Source: Proteocatella sp041738345 (GTDB lineage: Bacteria > Bacillota > Clostridia > Peptostreptococcales > Filifactoraceae). Taken from it: a stretch of DNA of 64,000 bases. The stretch spans positions 62,001 to 126,000 of the forward strand of contig JBGSPX010000037.1 of the NCBI GenBank assembly GCA_041738345.1, given 5' to 3'. The position numbers were made by a program, and so were the translations under genes. This document shows, in pieces, positions 34,126 through 43,554 of the stretch. The first letter of the stretch is position 1; each line of letters opens with the position of its first letter. A model generated the notes under the pieces. That model was not told the DNA's origin and searched no databases. It saw nothing but the letters and a program-made list of their open reading frames with translations.

Positions 34126-34811
34126 TTTTCCTCCAAAATTCTATACAAAAGTAAATCTAAACATAGATTTCTATTGCAATTAGAATTTATATAATTATAA
34201 CATTTTTTAAGTTTATTATTTATATCAATTATATCTTTGAAATATTCATTTTGATCCAAGTTCTTTCTAAGATAAAAATACTCAGAAATCATCAGATTTT
34301 CTAATATATTCAAAATATCATTTTTTTCTAATTTATCTTCAAATAGTTTTAAAACATCTTGTTTTGGAAGATTTTTCAAACTATTATTCTTTGATTCTTC
34401 AAATTCTCTATTTAAATAGACACTATACGCTCTAGATTTTATAGTATCTAAAATTCCTATCGTGTCATTACATACTGAAATTATAATTGTATCTTTTGGA
34501 AGTTGCTCTATGCTTTTTAACATCGCATTTTGAGAAAGTTCTCCTATTTTTTCAAAATTTTTAAATATAATTATTTTTTTATTAAAAAATGGTCTTAATC
34601 CCATTTCAAATATGACTTGTTTTACATCTGTAATTTGGAGCTCTTTTGAGTCAAATATTCTAACATCTACATGATTATAAAAATCTTCAATTTTATATTT
34701 AATAGAGAGCACCTCTATAAGTGCGCTCTCTATTTGGTTATAATCTGCTTCTATCAAAAAAAACGATGAATTAGAACTTAACATCAGCTCAAATATTCTA
34801 TTGTTCTGCAT
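34122..34811 (-). CDS. holB: DNA polymerase III delta' subunit-like, short
   Basis: 229 residues. The clamp-loader fold is recognisable from DVKQVIFEMGLRPFFNKKIIIFKN, AMLKSIEQLPKDTIIISVC and TIKSRAYSVYLN. It is shorter than the usual 310-330 residues, starting without the P-loop region and lacking part of the C-terminal collar domain. Delta' is not an ATPase in most bacteria, so it may still work. Position between tmk and ricT is the standard holB place. It starts inside the last codons of tmk (14-base overlap). Confidence 0.8.
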   Translation of the reverse strand: MQNNRIFELMLSSNSSFFLIEADYNQIESALIEVLSIKYKIEDFYNHVDVRIFDSKELQITDVKQVIFEMGLRPFFNKKIIIFKNFEKIGELSQNAMLKSIEQLPKDTIIISVCNDTIGILDTIKSRAYSVYLNREFEESKNNSLKNLPKQDVLKLFEDKLEKNDILNILENLMISEYFYLRKNLDQNEYFKDIIDINNKLKKCYNYINSNCNRNLCLDLLLYRILEEK

Positions 34812-35478
34812 TTAGCATACCTTCTACTACACGTATTATTTCACCGTTTATATCTTTTAAGGTTTTCAAATCTCCACAGCTATCAATACAATCTATTTTC
34901 TGCCAAGAAAGTTTTTCACATATTTCGATTGAACGTTCATATGTTCTTTTTAGGTATTCTTGATTCGACTCATGAATATCTTTTTGTTTCTCTCCAGATA
35001 TTTTATTCTTTCGATTTTTCATTAATTCCTGAGATTTTTCATAGGGCATATTCAGAAAAATAGTTTTATCTGGTTTTGGTATTCCGAACACATTATACTC
35101 TAAATCTTCAAGCCATGCTATAAATTCTGATTTTTCTTTTTCATCATCAATTTTACACGCTTGATTTATTATATTAGAAGAAGTGTATCTATCGCTTATT
35201 ATAATATAACCTAAATCATAATACTTCTTCCAATTAGTTCTAAAAGAGGCAAATCTGTCACAGGCAAAAAATATTGATGCCGCTTTTGCATTTACATCTC
35301 CTGGATTTTTTCCAAAGTCTCCATTCAAATACATTTTTACAAGCGCTGACGAATCACTATTATAGTCAGGAAATGAAATTTGTTTCACTTTCAATCCCTG
35401 CTTATATAAGTGTTCATAAAGCAATCTTGTTTGAGTTTGTTTTCCTGAAGAATCGGTTCCCTCTATACTTATTAACAT
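34798..35478 (-). CDS. tmk: Thymidylate kinase
   Basis: 226 residues: P-loop EGTDSSGKQTQT (6-17), DRY motif in SDRYTSSN near 95, and the lid with arginines/lysines near 152-165. It phosphorylates dTMP to dTDP. GTDSSGKQTQT and KQTQTR replace the more common GxDGSGKTTQ; this variant (also SGKQT) occurs in several Clostridia. Overlaps holB. Confidence 0.9.
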   Translation of the reverse strand: MLISIEGTDSSGKQTQTRLLYEHLYKQGLKVKQISFPDYNSDSSALVKMYLNGDFGKNPGDVNAKAASIFFACDRFASFRTNWKKYYDLGYIIISDRYTSSNIINQACKIDDEKEKSEFIAWLEDLEYNVFGIPKPDKTIFLNMPYEKSQELMKNRKNKISGEKQKDIHESNQEYLKRTYERSIEICEKLSWQKIDCIDSCGDLKTLKDINGEIIRVVEGMLNAEQ

Positions 35479-35493
35479 ATATAAATTCCTTAC

Positions 35494-37548
35494 TTATTTA
35501 TAGTTTAATTTTGATATATCAAGTAATTGAGATATCAATCGCACTACTGAATTTAATAAACTAAGTCTGTTGTTTTTAATGTTTTCATCCTTATCCATTA
35601 TCATAACACTGTCAAACAATGTGTTTATATAAGGGCAAATTACTTCATAATCATTTAAAGCTTCTATATATTCTTTATTTTTTATAGCAGTTAAAGTATT
35701 GTCTCTAACTTCTACATATTTTTCATAAAGTTCAAGCTCTGATTTATCTGCAAAAAGTTCTGGATTTATCTGTATAAAATCTTCTTCTTTTAAAAGATTA
35801 TGCGCTCTTAAGATAGTACTTAAGATTTCTGTTTTATCAGTTTCTAACCATTTTTCTGCAGCTTTTGCAATTACTAGAATTTCGTGAAGTGATGCATCTT
35901 CATTTTCTAAAACTGCATTAACTACGTCATATCTTATTCCCATATCTAGTAATAGACTATTAATTCTAAGCTTGAAGAATTCCATAAGCTCATTTTCTAC
36001 AGTCTCAATTTTCTCTACATTGTATTGAGATAATGCTATTTTAAATAACTTCTTTAAATTTATGTTATAGTCATTGCTCATCAATATGTTTATTATTGCA
36101 ATAGCTTGTCTTCTAAGTGCATATGGATCTTGAGACCCTGTAGGTTGAATTCCTATTGAGAAAAACCCTACGATTGAATCCATCTTATCTGCTAAAGAAA
36201 GTAATATTCCCTCATCAGTTTTTGGCAATTCATCATTAGCATTTCTTGGTAAATAGTGTTCAAGTATAGCATCACACACCGCTTGAGGTTCTCCTGCAAG
36301 TTGCGCATAGTATCTTCCCATTATCCCTTGTAGCTCTGTAAATTCAAATACCATTGCTGTAGTAAGGTCTGCTTTAGAAAGTAATGCCGCTCTACTTATA
36401 TGAGTTTTATCCATTCCTAATATTTCTGCAATACAATGAGCTGAAGCATCTATTCTATTTATCTTATCTCTCATAGTTCCAAGTTTTTGCTGGAATACGA
36501 TAGTTTCTAATCTAGGCACAAAACTATCAAGGGGCTTTTTAGTATCTTCTTCGTAAAAGAACTTAGCATCCATAAGTCTTGCTACTAAAACTTTTTCATT
36601 ACCTTTTCTAACGTTTTCAATCATATAATTATCACCATTTCTTACTGTAATGAAATAGTTGATAAGTTTTCCTGATTTATCTCTTACTGGGAAGTATCTT
36701 TGATGTGCTTCCATAGGAGTTATTATAACTTCTTCTGGTAATTTTAGATATTCTTCTGAATAACTGCCAAAAAATGCAGTTGGATATTCTACTATGAAGT
36801 TTACTTCTTCAAGGATAGCTTCATCTATTATTGCTTCTCCATTTAGCTCTTCTGCTACTTTTTTTACTTGTTCAAGAATCATATTGCGTCTTTCATCTTG
36901 GTCAAGTATTACAAAGTTATCTTTAAGTTTTTTCTTATAATCCTCAAAGTCTGAAATTTCAAATTCTTGAGTTCCCAAAAATCTATGACCTTTAGTGATA
37001 TTTGTAGTATTTATTCCTTCGATATCAAAGTCTATATGGTTTCCATGGAATACACATATAAGCCATCTTATCGGTCTTATAAATTTAAGATTTTTTCCTC
37101 CCCATCTCATAGGTTTTGGAAAATTCATGTTTCTTATTACATTTTCAAGCATCTCTTTGACATAGTTTACAGTCTCTTGCCCAGATTTTTCAACAGTAAG
37201 GTATATATACTCATCTTCACCTGAAGCTCTAAGCTCTACATCCTCTAAATTTCCACCCTTACCTTTTACGAATCCTAAAAGTGCTTTTGTTGGATTTCCG
37301 TCTTGGTCATATGCTATTTTTTTTGAAGGTCCTTTAAATTCCTCTTTTAGGTCTTTTTGCTTTTCTGCAATGTTTCTTACAACTATCGCAAATCTTCTTG
37401 GCGTAGTTTTTACTTCAATGTTTTCAAAATCAATATTTAAAGTTTTAAGATTTTTAGAAAGTAAATCATAGATTTCTTTTAAAGCATTGTTTATATATCT
37501 AGCTGGTATTTCTTCTGTTCCAATCTCATAAAATAAATCTCTATTCAT
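35494..37548 (-). CDS. glyS: Glycyl-tRNA synthetase beta subunit
   Basis: 684 residues. It starts NRDLFYEIGTEEIPARYI and contains VEYPTAFFGSYSEEYLKLPEEV and the HD-like and C-terminal anticodon domains; full length for the family. Start set at ATG 37548: GGAG lies 8 bases before it but only 2 before the alternative ATG at 37554. It overlaps glyQ by 8 bases. Confidence 0.95.
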   Translation of the reverse strand: MNRDLFYEIGTEEIPARYINNALKEIYDLLSKNLKTLNIDFENIEVKTTPRRFAIVVRNIAEKQKDLKEEFKGPSKKIAYDQDGNPTKALLGFVKGKGGNLEDVELRASGEDEYIYLTVEKSGQETVNYVKEMLENVIRNMNFPKPMRWGGKNLKFIRPIRWLICVFHGNHIDFDIEGINTTNITKGHRFLGTQEFEISDFEDYKKKLKDNFVILDQDERRNMILEQVKKVAEELNGEAIIDEAILEEVNFIVEYPTAFFGSYSEEYLKLPEEVIITPMEAHQRYFPVRDKSGKLINYFITVRNGDNYMIENVRKGNEKVLVARLMDAKFFYEEDTKKPLDSFVPRLETIVFQQKLGTMRDKINRIDASAHCIAEILGMDKTHISRAALLSKADLTTAMVFEFTELQGIMGRYYAQLAGEPQAVCDAILEHYLPRNANDELPKTDEGILLSLADKMDSIVGFFSIGIQPTGSQDPYALRRQAIAIINILMSNDYNINLKKLFKIALSQYNVEKIETVENELMEFFKLRINSLLLDMGIRYDVVNAVLENEDASLHEILVIAKAAEKWLETDKTEILSTILRAHNLLKEEDFIQINPELFADKSELELYEKYVEVRDNTLTAIKNKEYIEALNDYEVICPYINTLFDSVMIMDKDENIKNNRLSLLNSVVRLISQLLDISKLNYK

Positions 37549-38425
37549 CGCCATTACTCCTTTTCATCAGAGGATATCCCATTTCTTCTCTTTGCTGCAC
37601 ATAAAGACTTGCTATCTTCTTTGCCATATTTCTTACTTTTGCAATATATCCTGCTCTTTGGCTAACACCAATTGCACCTCTTGCATCAAGTAAGTTAAAT
37701 GTATGTGAACATTTTAAAACATAGTCATATGCTGGCATTACTAAACCTTTTTCTATTAATTTTAAAGCTTCTTCTTCAAATGTTATAAATTGATTAAATA
37801 ACATCTCTTTATTTGATTCATCAAAGCTATATACTGAATGTTCATATTCAGCTTTTCTAAATACATCTCCATATTTTATTTCATCTGTATAATCTAAATC
37901 ATACACATCATTTTTATTTTGTATATATAGTGCAAGGCGTTCAAGTCCATATGCTAATTCAGCTGACTCAAGCTCACAGTCAATAGCTCCTACCTGCTGA
38001 AAATACGTATATTGCGTTATTTCCATACCGTCAAGCCAAACTTCCCATCCAAGTCCCCACGCTCCAAAGGTAGGATTCTCCCAGTTGTCTTCTACAAATC
38101 GAATATCGTGTTCCAAAGGATCTACACCTATTGCTCTTAGTGATCCTAAGTAAAGTTCTTGAACATTATCTGGTGAAGGTTTCAAAATAACTTGAAACTG
38201 ATGGTGTTGATATAATCTATTTGGATTTTCTCCATATCTTGCATCAGCTGGCCTTCTAGAAGGTTCTACGTAACACACTTTCCACGGTTCTGGCCCCAAT
38301 GACCTTAAAAAAGTCTGTGGATTAAGTGTCCCAGCTCCCTTCTCACTGTCATAGGCCTGCATCATTATACAGCCTTGATTCGCCCAGTATTCTTGTAATC
38401 GTAATATCATGTCTTGGAAATTCAT
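37541..38425 (-). CDS. glyQ: Glycyl-tRNA synthetase alpha subunit
   Basis: 294 residues with NFQDMILRLQEYWANQGC at the start, the class II motifs EPWKVCYVEPSRRPADARYGENPNR (split here only by reading), TFGAWGLGWEVWLDGMEIT and ARGAIGVSQRAGYI. Forms the alpha2-beta2 bacterial GlyRS. The 37-base gap to rsfS upstream has no room for a T-box leader, so expression appears to depend on the upstream operon. Confidence 0.96.
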   Translation of the reverse strand: MNFQDMILRLQEYWANQGCIMMQAYDSEKGAGTLNPQTFLRSLGPEPWKVCYVEPSRRPADARYGENPNRLYQHHQFQVILKPSPDNVQELYLGSLRAIGVDPLEHDIRFVEDNWENPTFGAWGLGWEVWLDGMEITQYTYFQQVGAIDCELESAELAYGLERLALYIQNKNDVYDLDYTDEIKYGDVFRKAEYEHSVYSFDESNKEMLFNQFITFEEEALKLIEKGLVMPAYDYVLKCSHTFNLLDARGAIGVSQRAGYIAKVRNMAKKIASLYVQQREEMGYPLMKRSNGDE

Positions 38426-38462
38426 ATTGCCCTCCTATATATTTTCTGATTTGTATTACAAA

Positions 38463-38810
38463 TTAGTTCTCAAACTCAGAAGTTATGTTCACTGCATCCT
38501 TCCATATCTTCTCGATTTTATAAAAACTTCTTTCTTCGTCTTTGAATATATGAACGATGACATCTCCATAATCTAGAAGAATCCATCTTGCTGTATCAAA
38601 GCCTTCTTTCGCTCTTGGCTCAATACCTTCTTTAGCTAGTGAATCTTCAATTGAATCTGCTATTGCCTTTACTTTTCTTTCATTGTCTGCACTTGCAATA
38701 ATAAAATGATCTGCGATTGAACTGATTTTACCTACTTCTAATATAAGCACATCCTCCGCTTGTTTCTCGTCTAGTTGTGTATATATTTTTTCTAAAATGC
38801 TATTTTTCAT
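38463..38810 (-). CDS. rsfS: Ribosome silencing factor RsfS
   Basis: 115 residues: SSIADHFIIASADNERKVKAIAD and REGFDTARWILLDYGDVIVHIF-type core, here KEGFDTARWILLDYGDVI. It binds uL14 and blocks subunit joining in starvation. Follows the LCP gene with the start overlapping its stop by one base; the order nadD-yqeK-LCP-rsfS is the Firmicutes standard. Confidence 0.95.
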   Translation of the reverse strand: MKNSILEKIYTQLDEKQAEDVLILEVGKISSIADHFIIASADNERKVKAIADSIEDSLAKEGIEPRAKEGFDTARWILLDYGDVIVHIFKDEERSFYKIEKIWKDAVNITSEFEN

Positions 38811-40126
38811 TATTTGAAATCCTTTCCTAAAACTATTACTATATCTGGCTCACTTGAAGCTATCGCTTTGGTCCCTTTTTCTATTTTACCCACTTTGAGT
38901 ATATTTCTAATCTGACTGGCAAAATTTGAATCATCTTTATAGTAAACAATTGTACTTTCATTATCAAAATCACTTGCGTTTCCAGTTGAAGTGACTGTTA
39001 TGTCATCTATCTTTAATAAATCTGATGCTCTTCTTGCAACACCACTTACTCCACTACCATTTAAAACTTGTATTTTGTAATTACTTGTATCTTTAACTAC
39101 AGGTTTTGCTTGTGTTTGACTGCTTCCTGTTTTTGATTGAGTTTTTGAAGCTTCTCCATTTGCTGTACTGCCATCAGTAGTTGTAGCTTCTTCTGGTACT
39201 GGATAATTCCCTGAAAGAAGATAATCTAACATTTCTGATAGTTCTGTAGCATTAGGTTCGTAATAAGAAACACCATTTATCATATCTGGTTCACCTGGAA
39301 CAGTTTTCTTCTCTATTCTTGAAGTGTCTACTGACAATGCTTGTTTTGCAACTATAAGCATTGTTTTTATATTCATGTCTGTTTCTACATATTTTGACAT
39401 TGTGTCTATATAATTTGGAATATTAATTATTGATGCTGGTGATGTCATCTTTTTTATAAGTGCATCCAAAAATGCTTGTTGTGCTTGAATTCGTCCTAAA
39501 TCTTGATTTGGATAGCCTTTTCTAAATCGTACAAATCCCATAGCCTGCTCACCATTAAGCACTTGTACTCCTTTTTTAAGATTTACATTTAGTGGTGGTT
39601 CTGATCTAGAATCCGTATAATTCATATCTATTGGAACATCCACTTCTATTCCGCCTAAATCATCTACTGTTTTAAATAGTGCTCTATAGTCTAGTTTCAC
39701 ATAGTGATGTATTGGAATTTGAAGGAAGTCTTTTATAGTGCTTATAGCAAGTTCTGTTCCTCCATAAGAATGTGCATGGTTTACCTTGTCATAATCTCCA
39801 CCATTAGCAAGTTTTACTCTTGTATCTCTTGGAAGCGAGAGTATGAAACCGGTTTTTGTAACTGGATCTATACTAAGTACCATGATTGTATCCGTTCTTG
39901 TTCCTTTTCCATCTCCACTATTTTCGAGAACGTCTACTCCCATGAGCAATACATTTACTCTTTCTTTATAGCTACTTACATCTAAATTCTCAAACTCATC
40001 TGCTGCTGTTGGTTGTTTGTCTACAGCCTCATCAACATCATTTTTGAAAAAAGCATACATAACTGTACTAAAAATCATCGAAAATATAACAAACAATACT
40101 AAAAAAACCTTTAAAAACTTCTTCAT
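38810..40126 (-). CDS. LytR-CpsA-Psr family cell-wall glycopolymer ligase
   Basis: 438 residues: short cytoplasmic tail, membrane segment 5-26, then the LCP domain (about 55-215) with MGVD, GTRTDTIMVLSIDP, LPRDTRVKL and FVRFRKGYPNQDLGRIQAQQAF. A Ser/Thr/Gln-rich linker leads to a C-terminal LytR_C domain (YKIQVLNGSGVSGVARRASDLL, about 350-435). It transfers undecaprenyl-linked polymers to peptidoglycan outside the membrane. Overlaps yqeK by four bases. Confidence 0.93.
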   Translation of the reverse strand: MKKFLKVFLVLFVIFSMIFSTVMYAFFKNDVDEAVDKQPTAADEFENLDVSSYKERVNVLLMGVDVLENSGDGKGTRTDTIMVLSIDPVTKTGFILSLPRDTRVKLANGGDYDKVNHAHSYGGTELAISTIKDFLQIPIHHYVKLDYRALFKTVDDLGGIEVDVPIDMNYTDSRSEPPLNVNLKKGVQVLNGEQAMGFVRFRKGYPNQDLGRIQAQQAFLDALIKKMTSPASIINIPNYIDTMSKYVETDMNIKTMLIVAKQALSVDTSRIEKKTVPGEPDMINGVSYYEPNATELSEMLDYLLSGNYPVPEEATTTDGSTANGEASKTQSKTGSSQTQAKPVVKDTSNYKIQVLNGSGVSGVARRASDLLKIDDITVTSTGNASDFDNESTIVYYKDDSNFASQIRNILKVGKIEKGTKAIASSEPDIVIVLGKDFK

Positions 40127-40716
40127 TTATTCACCTCTTTATTTTTATCTAGAAAATAGTTTCTTGCCATTACAGAATTCGGATGAATTTTTAATCCACT
40201 ATTTAGAAGATATGATATTGTGTTATTTAAAATACATAACATTGCTCTATCTATGTCAATAAGCGAAATTTCTCTTATTGAATCAACACCGGGGTATTTC
40301 CTTCCCTCTTCAATAGAATCTGCGACAAAAATTATTTTTTCTAACATAGACATTCCTACTCTCCCTGTAGTATGAAATGAAATTGCATTTAATACATCTT
40401 CATCTACTATGTTATACTCATTTTGTGCAATTTTTGATGCAATTTTTGAATGAATTAGCTCTCTTGAGTTCATTTCCAACTCATCCACTGATAAATTATT
40501 TTTTTTAATGAATTCTTCTATCTCGTCATAAGAAAACTGCTTTGCGTAGTCATGTAATATTGCTGCAATCTTGCATTTTTCTATATCTTCTCCATATATT
40601 TTTGCAAGTATTATCGCTTTATCTACAACCCCTTTAATATGCATATAGCGCTTTTTACTGAGTAGCATTCTTAATTTTTCATCTACTCTATAATATATAT
40701 CATTATTTTCATTCAT
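40123..40716 (-). CDS. yqeK: HD-domain hydrolase YqeK (diadenosine tetraphosphatase)
   Basis: 197 residues of the HD superfamily: RYMHIKGVVDKAIILA, metal-binding AAILHDYAKQ and ISFHTTGRVGMSMLEKIIFVADSIEEGR. The Bacillus member is a symmetrical Ap4A hydrolase. It starts 2 bases after nadD, its normal neighbour. Confidence 0.92.
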   Translation of the reverse strand: MNENNDIYYRVDEKLRMLLSKKRYMHIKGVVDKAIILAKIYGEDIEKCKIAAILHDYAKQFSYDEIEEFIKKNNLSVDELEMNSRELIHSKIASKIAQNEYNIVDEDVLNAISFHTTGRVGMSMLEKIIFVADSIEEGRKYPGVDSIREISLIDIDRAMLCILNNTISYLLNSGLKIHPNSVMARNYFLDKNKEVNK

Positions 40717-40718
40717 AG

Positions 40719-41330
40719 TTAGTTCCTATATAAATTATTTTTTATTATATAATTTAGTATTTTTTCATCTAATTCATCTATTTTTCTAGAATCAAGGCTT
40801 ATCTTTTGTCTTATATCACTAGAAGATATATTGTCTGTTATACTTCCTATAAGGTTTATTTTTCCATTATATTTGTATTCTAATTCTTCCATTTTGCGTT
40901 GTAAAGCTCTATAATCTGAAATATCAGGCCTTTGAAATACAATAAGCTCACAATATTTAAAAATCTGCTCCACCCTATACCATTTTTCAATATCAAATAT
41001 ACAGTCTGAACCTATTATAAAATACAGTCTATCCTTTGGATATATAAGCTTTAACGCTTTTAAAGTGTCCACCGTATAAGATTTTCTATGTTTTATCTTG
41101 TTTTCTATATTAGAAACCGAAAATCCTTCTATCCCTTCAATTGCAATTTCTACCATTTTTATTCTATGACAAAAAGGTTCTATTTCCGCCCCACTTTTAT
41201 GAGGCGGATTTGCTGATGGAATAAATATTATTTGATCCAAAGCTAATATATTTTTTGCTTGTTTTGCTATATCTATATGCATTGAATGTATAGGATTGAA
41301 AGTTCCTCCTAAAATCCCTATCTTTTTCAA
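40719..41330 (-). CDS. nadD: Nicotinate-nucleotide adenylyltransferase
   Basis: 203 residues: nucleotidyl-transfer motif GILGGTFNPIHSMHI at the start, IFIPSANPPHKSG, and SSSDIRQKI near the end. Makes deamido-NAD. The start is the TTG at 41330: GGAGG lies 8 bases before it, whereas the TTG five codons earlier overlaps that site and the family begins KKIGILGG. Confidence 0.94.
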   Translation of the reverse strand: MKKIGILGGTFNPIHSMHIDIAKQAKNILALDQIIFIPSANPPHKSGAEIEPFCHRIKMVEIAIEGIEGFSVSNIENKIKHRKSYTVDTLKALKLIYPKDRLYFIIGSDCIFDIEKWYRVEQIFKYCELIVFQRPDISDYRALQRKMEELEYKYNGKINLIGSITDNISSSDIRQKISLDSRKIDELDEKILNYIIKNNLYRN

Positions 41331-41346
41331 GCCAATATCCTCCAAT

Positions 41347-41643
41347 TTATCTTCTTGGTAATATTATTTGAGGATCTTTTTTAAACTTTCTATATAATAC
41401 CGCTTTATTGCCTATACATTGCACACATTCTGCATCTAAAAGTCTTGCTAATTCATTTCCAGCCTCTTTAGTTATTAGCCCAGAATTATCAAGAAATTTT
41501 ATCTTAATTAATTCTCTATTTATAAAAGTCTCTTCTACTGACTCTATAACCTGAGCTGTTATTCCATCTTTTCCAATGTGTGTAGTTGGCTGTATTGCAT
41601 TTGATAAGCTTCTTAAATAAGCTCTTTGTTTACTTGTAATCAT
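41347..41643 (-). CDS. yhbY: YhbY-type CRM-domain RNA-binding protein
   Basis: 98 residues forming a single CRM domain: LTSKQ-type start (ITSKQRAYLRSLSN), GKDGI, and IGNKAVLYRKF. YhbY associates with the pre-50S ribosomal particle. Lies between obg and nadD as in other Firmicutes. Confidence 0.93.
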   Translation of the reverse strand: MITSKQRAYLRSLSNAIQPTTHIGKDGITAQVIESVEETFINRELIKIKFLDNSGLITKEAGNELARLLDAECVQCIGNKAVLYRKFKKDPQIILPRR

Positions 41644-41651
41644 ATTTTCTC

Positions 41652-42932
41652 CTACTCAAAAAAATCGAATTCTAAATCATAAATTTTAACTGTATCACCA
41701 TCTTCTATTCCCATAGCTCTTAGTCTTTCAAATACTTTGTATTGCTCAAGCATTTTTTGGAAATATCTTATAGATTCCATATCCTCAAAGTGAACTGAGT
41801 ATAAAAGCTTTTCAAGTGGAGTTCCTTCTACTATATAAACCCCACCTTCTACTCTAATTTCAATTTTTTCTAAATCGCTCTCATTTATAACTTCTTCTAC
41901 AAAATAATCTTCCTCATCAAATATTTCTTGTGCTTCAACCGTTTTCAATAATTCAGAAACTTTATTTAATAATTCATCCACACCTTCTCTAGTAGCAGTT
42001 GACATTGGAATAACCACATGTCCTTCCGATTCAAGCGTTTGTTTGAATTCAAGAAGTCCTTCATCATCTGAAAGAAGATCGATCTTATTAGCTGCAACTA
42101 TTTGTGGTTTTTTTGAAAGCTTTGGATTAAACTTTTCTAATTCTGAGTTTATTTTTCTAAAATCATCTAAAGGATTTCTTCCTTCTATCCCTGATATATC
42201 TACTATATGGATTAAAACCTTAGTTCTTTCTACATGCCTTAAAAAATCATGACCTAAACCAACTCCATCACTAGCACCTTCTATAAGCCCTGGAATATCT
42301 GCAATTACAAAGCTATCTCCAGTTTTAAGCTTTACCACACCTAAATTAGGGTATAACGTCGTAAAGTGATAATTTGCTATTTTAGGATTAGCTTTAGTTA
42401 CTATAGAAAGGAATGTAGATTTTCCAACATTAGGAAATCCTAATAATCCTACATCTGCTATAAGTTTTAGCTCAAGTACAATATTTCTTTCTTGTCCTTC
42501 TCGTCCTGCTTTTGCAAATGCTGGCGCCTGTCTTATAGCATTTTTAAAATGTGTATTTCCTTTTCCGCCATTACCACCTTTTACTGCAACAAATCTATCG
42601 CCTTCTTTTGAAAGGTCAGCTATTACAAGATTAGTTTTTTCATCTCTAACTACAGTTCCTAATGGCACCTTCAGAACTAAATCTTCTCCTGCTTTTCCAT
42701 ACATATTAGATCCTTTACCGTTGCCACCTGGTTCTGCTACATATTTTCTTTGGTATTTAAAATCCATTAGGGTTCTCATATTTGTATCAACTTCAAATAC
42801 TATACTTCCACCTGTTCCGCCATCGCCTCCATTTGGGCCTCCTGCGGGAACATATACTTCTCTTCTAAATGCAACTGCCCCGTTACCGCCGTTTCCAGCT
42901 TTCAAATAAATATGGGCCTTATCTATAAACAT
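41652..42932 (-). CDS. obg: GTPase Obg
   Basis: 426 residues: glycine-rich Obg domain (1-158, GGNGGNGAVAFRREVYVPAGG), GTPase domain with GFPNVGKSTFLS, DIPGLIEG and NKIDL (159-330), and the Obg C-terminal domain. Acts in 50S assembly and stress control. Start chosen at ATG 42932, 6 bases after GGAGA; the frame opens six codons before. Confidence 0.96.
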   Translation of the reverse strand: MFIDKAHIYLKAGNGGNGAVAFRREVYVPAGGPNGGDGGTGGSIVFEVDTNMRTLMDFKYQRKYVAEPGGNGKGSNMYGKAGEDLVLKVPLGTVVRDEKTNLVIADLSKEGDRFVAVKGGNGGKGNTHFKNAIRQAPAFAKAGREGQERNIVLELKLIADVGLLGFPNVGKSTFLSIVTKANPKIANYHFTTLYPNLGVVKLKTGDSFVIADIPGLIEGASDGVGLGHDFLRHVERTKVLIHIVDISGIEGRNPLDDFRKINSELEKFNPKLSKKPQIVAANKIDLLSDDEGLLEFKQTLESEGHVVIPMSTATREGVDELLNKVSELLKTVEAQEIFDEEDYFVEEVINESDLEKIEIRVEGGVYIVEGTPLEKLLYSVHFEDMESIRYFQKMLEQYKVFERLRAMGIEDGDTVKIYDLEFDFFE

Positions 42933-42975
42933 TAGCACTCTCCTTTTCAATCTTTACTTAATTTAAATACTTTTA

Positions 42976-43554
42976 CTACTTAATATATTCTATTATTGGC
43001 ATTCCCTCACAATAATAAATTTTTGCCACTGCACAATTTTTTATTCTAAAATTCCAGTAAAGCGCTTCACTTCCTGAAAGTAAATATGAAAGCAGTATCT
43101 GCATAACCCCAGCATGAGAAACGATAACTATTTCTTTGTAGTTCTTATACTCTAAAAGTGTAGCTTCGTAAGTTTTTGATACTCTATGAAAAAAAGTCTC
43201 TAAATTTTCCCCATTTGGATATTGATATACATTCCCATCTTTCAAAAGTTTTTCAAATTCTTCTTTATGATATTGCTTTATATATTCAAAGGTCATTCCG
43301 TCAAAATCGCCAAAATCAAATTCTCGAAAACCTTCATTTACTATGATTTTTTTATCAAAAATACTTGCAGTTTGCTGTGCTCGCTCTGAAGGCGAACTTA
43401 TAATCAAAGGATTCTTTAAACTGTCTAATTTACATGATATCTCCTGCTTTATATTATCTAATGAATCTAAAAGCTCACTTTCGGTTCGTCCACATAAAAT
43501 ACCTCTTGTGTTGGCTTTTGTCTTTGCATGTCTTATTAAATAAATAGTTTGCAT
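42976..43554 (-). CDS. cobC: Histidine phosphatase, probable alpha-ribazole phosphatase
   Basis: 192 residues: phosphohistidine motif LIRHAKTKANTRG at 6-18, SSPSERAQQTA, and IVSHAGVMQILLS. The fold covers many phosphatases; the CobC role (dephosphorylating alpha-ribazole-5'-P or cobalamin-5'-P) is assigned because it overlaps cobS by 19 bases and follows cobU-cobS. Confidence 0.85.
   Translation of the reverse strand: MQTIYLIRHAKTKANTRGILCGRTESELLDSLDNIKQEISCKLDSLKNPLIISSPSERAQQTASIFDKKIIVNEGFREFDFGDFDGMTFEYIKQYHKEEFEKLLKDGNVYQYPNGENLETFFHRVSKTYEATLLEYKNYKEIVIVSHAGVMQILLSYLLSGSEALYWNFRIKNCAVAKIYYCEGMPIIEYIK

Noticed and set aside
34122..34811. holB as a pseudogene
   Set aside because: The frame is intact, overlaps both neighbours in the normal order and retains core clamp-loader motifs; short length alone is not decay.
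38426..38462. T-box leader for glyQS
   Set aside because: Only 37 bases are available and no T-box sequence is present.
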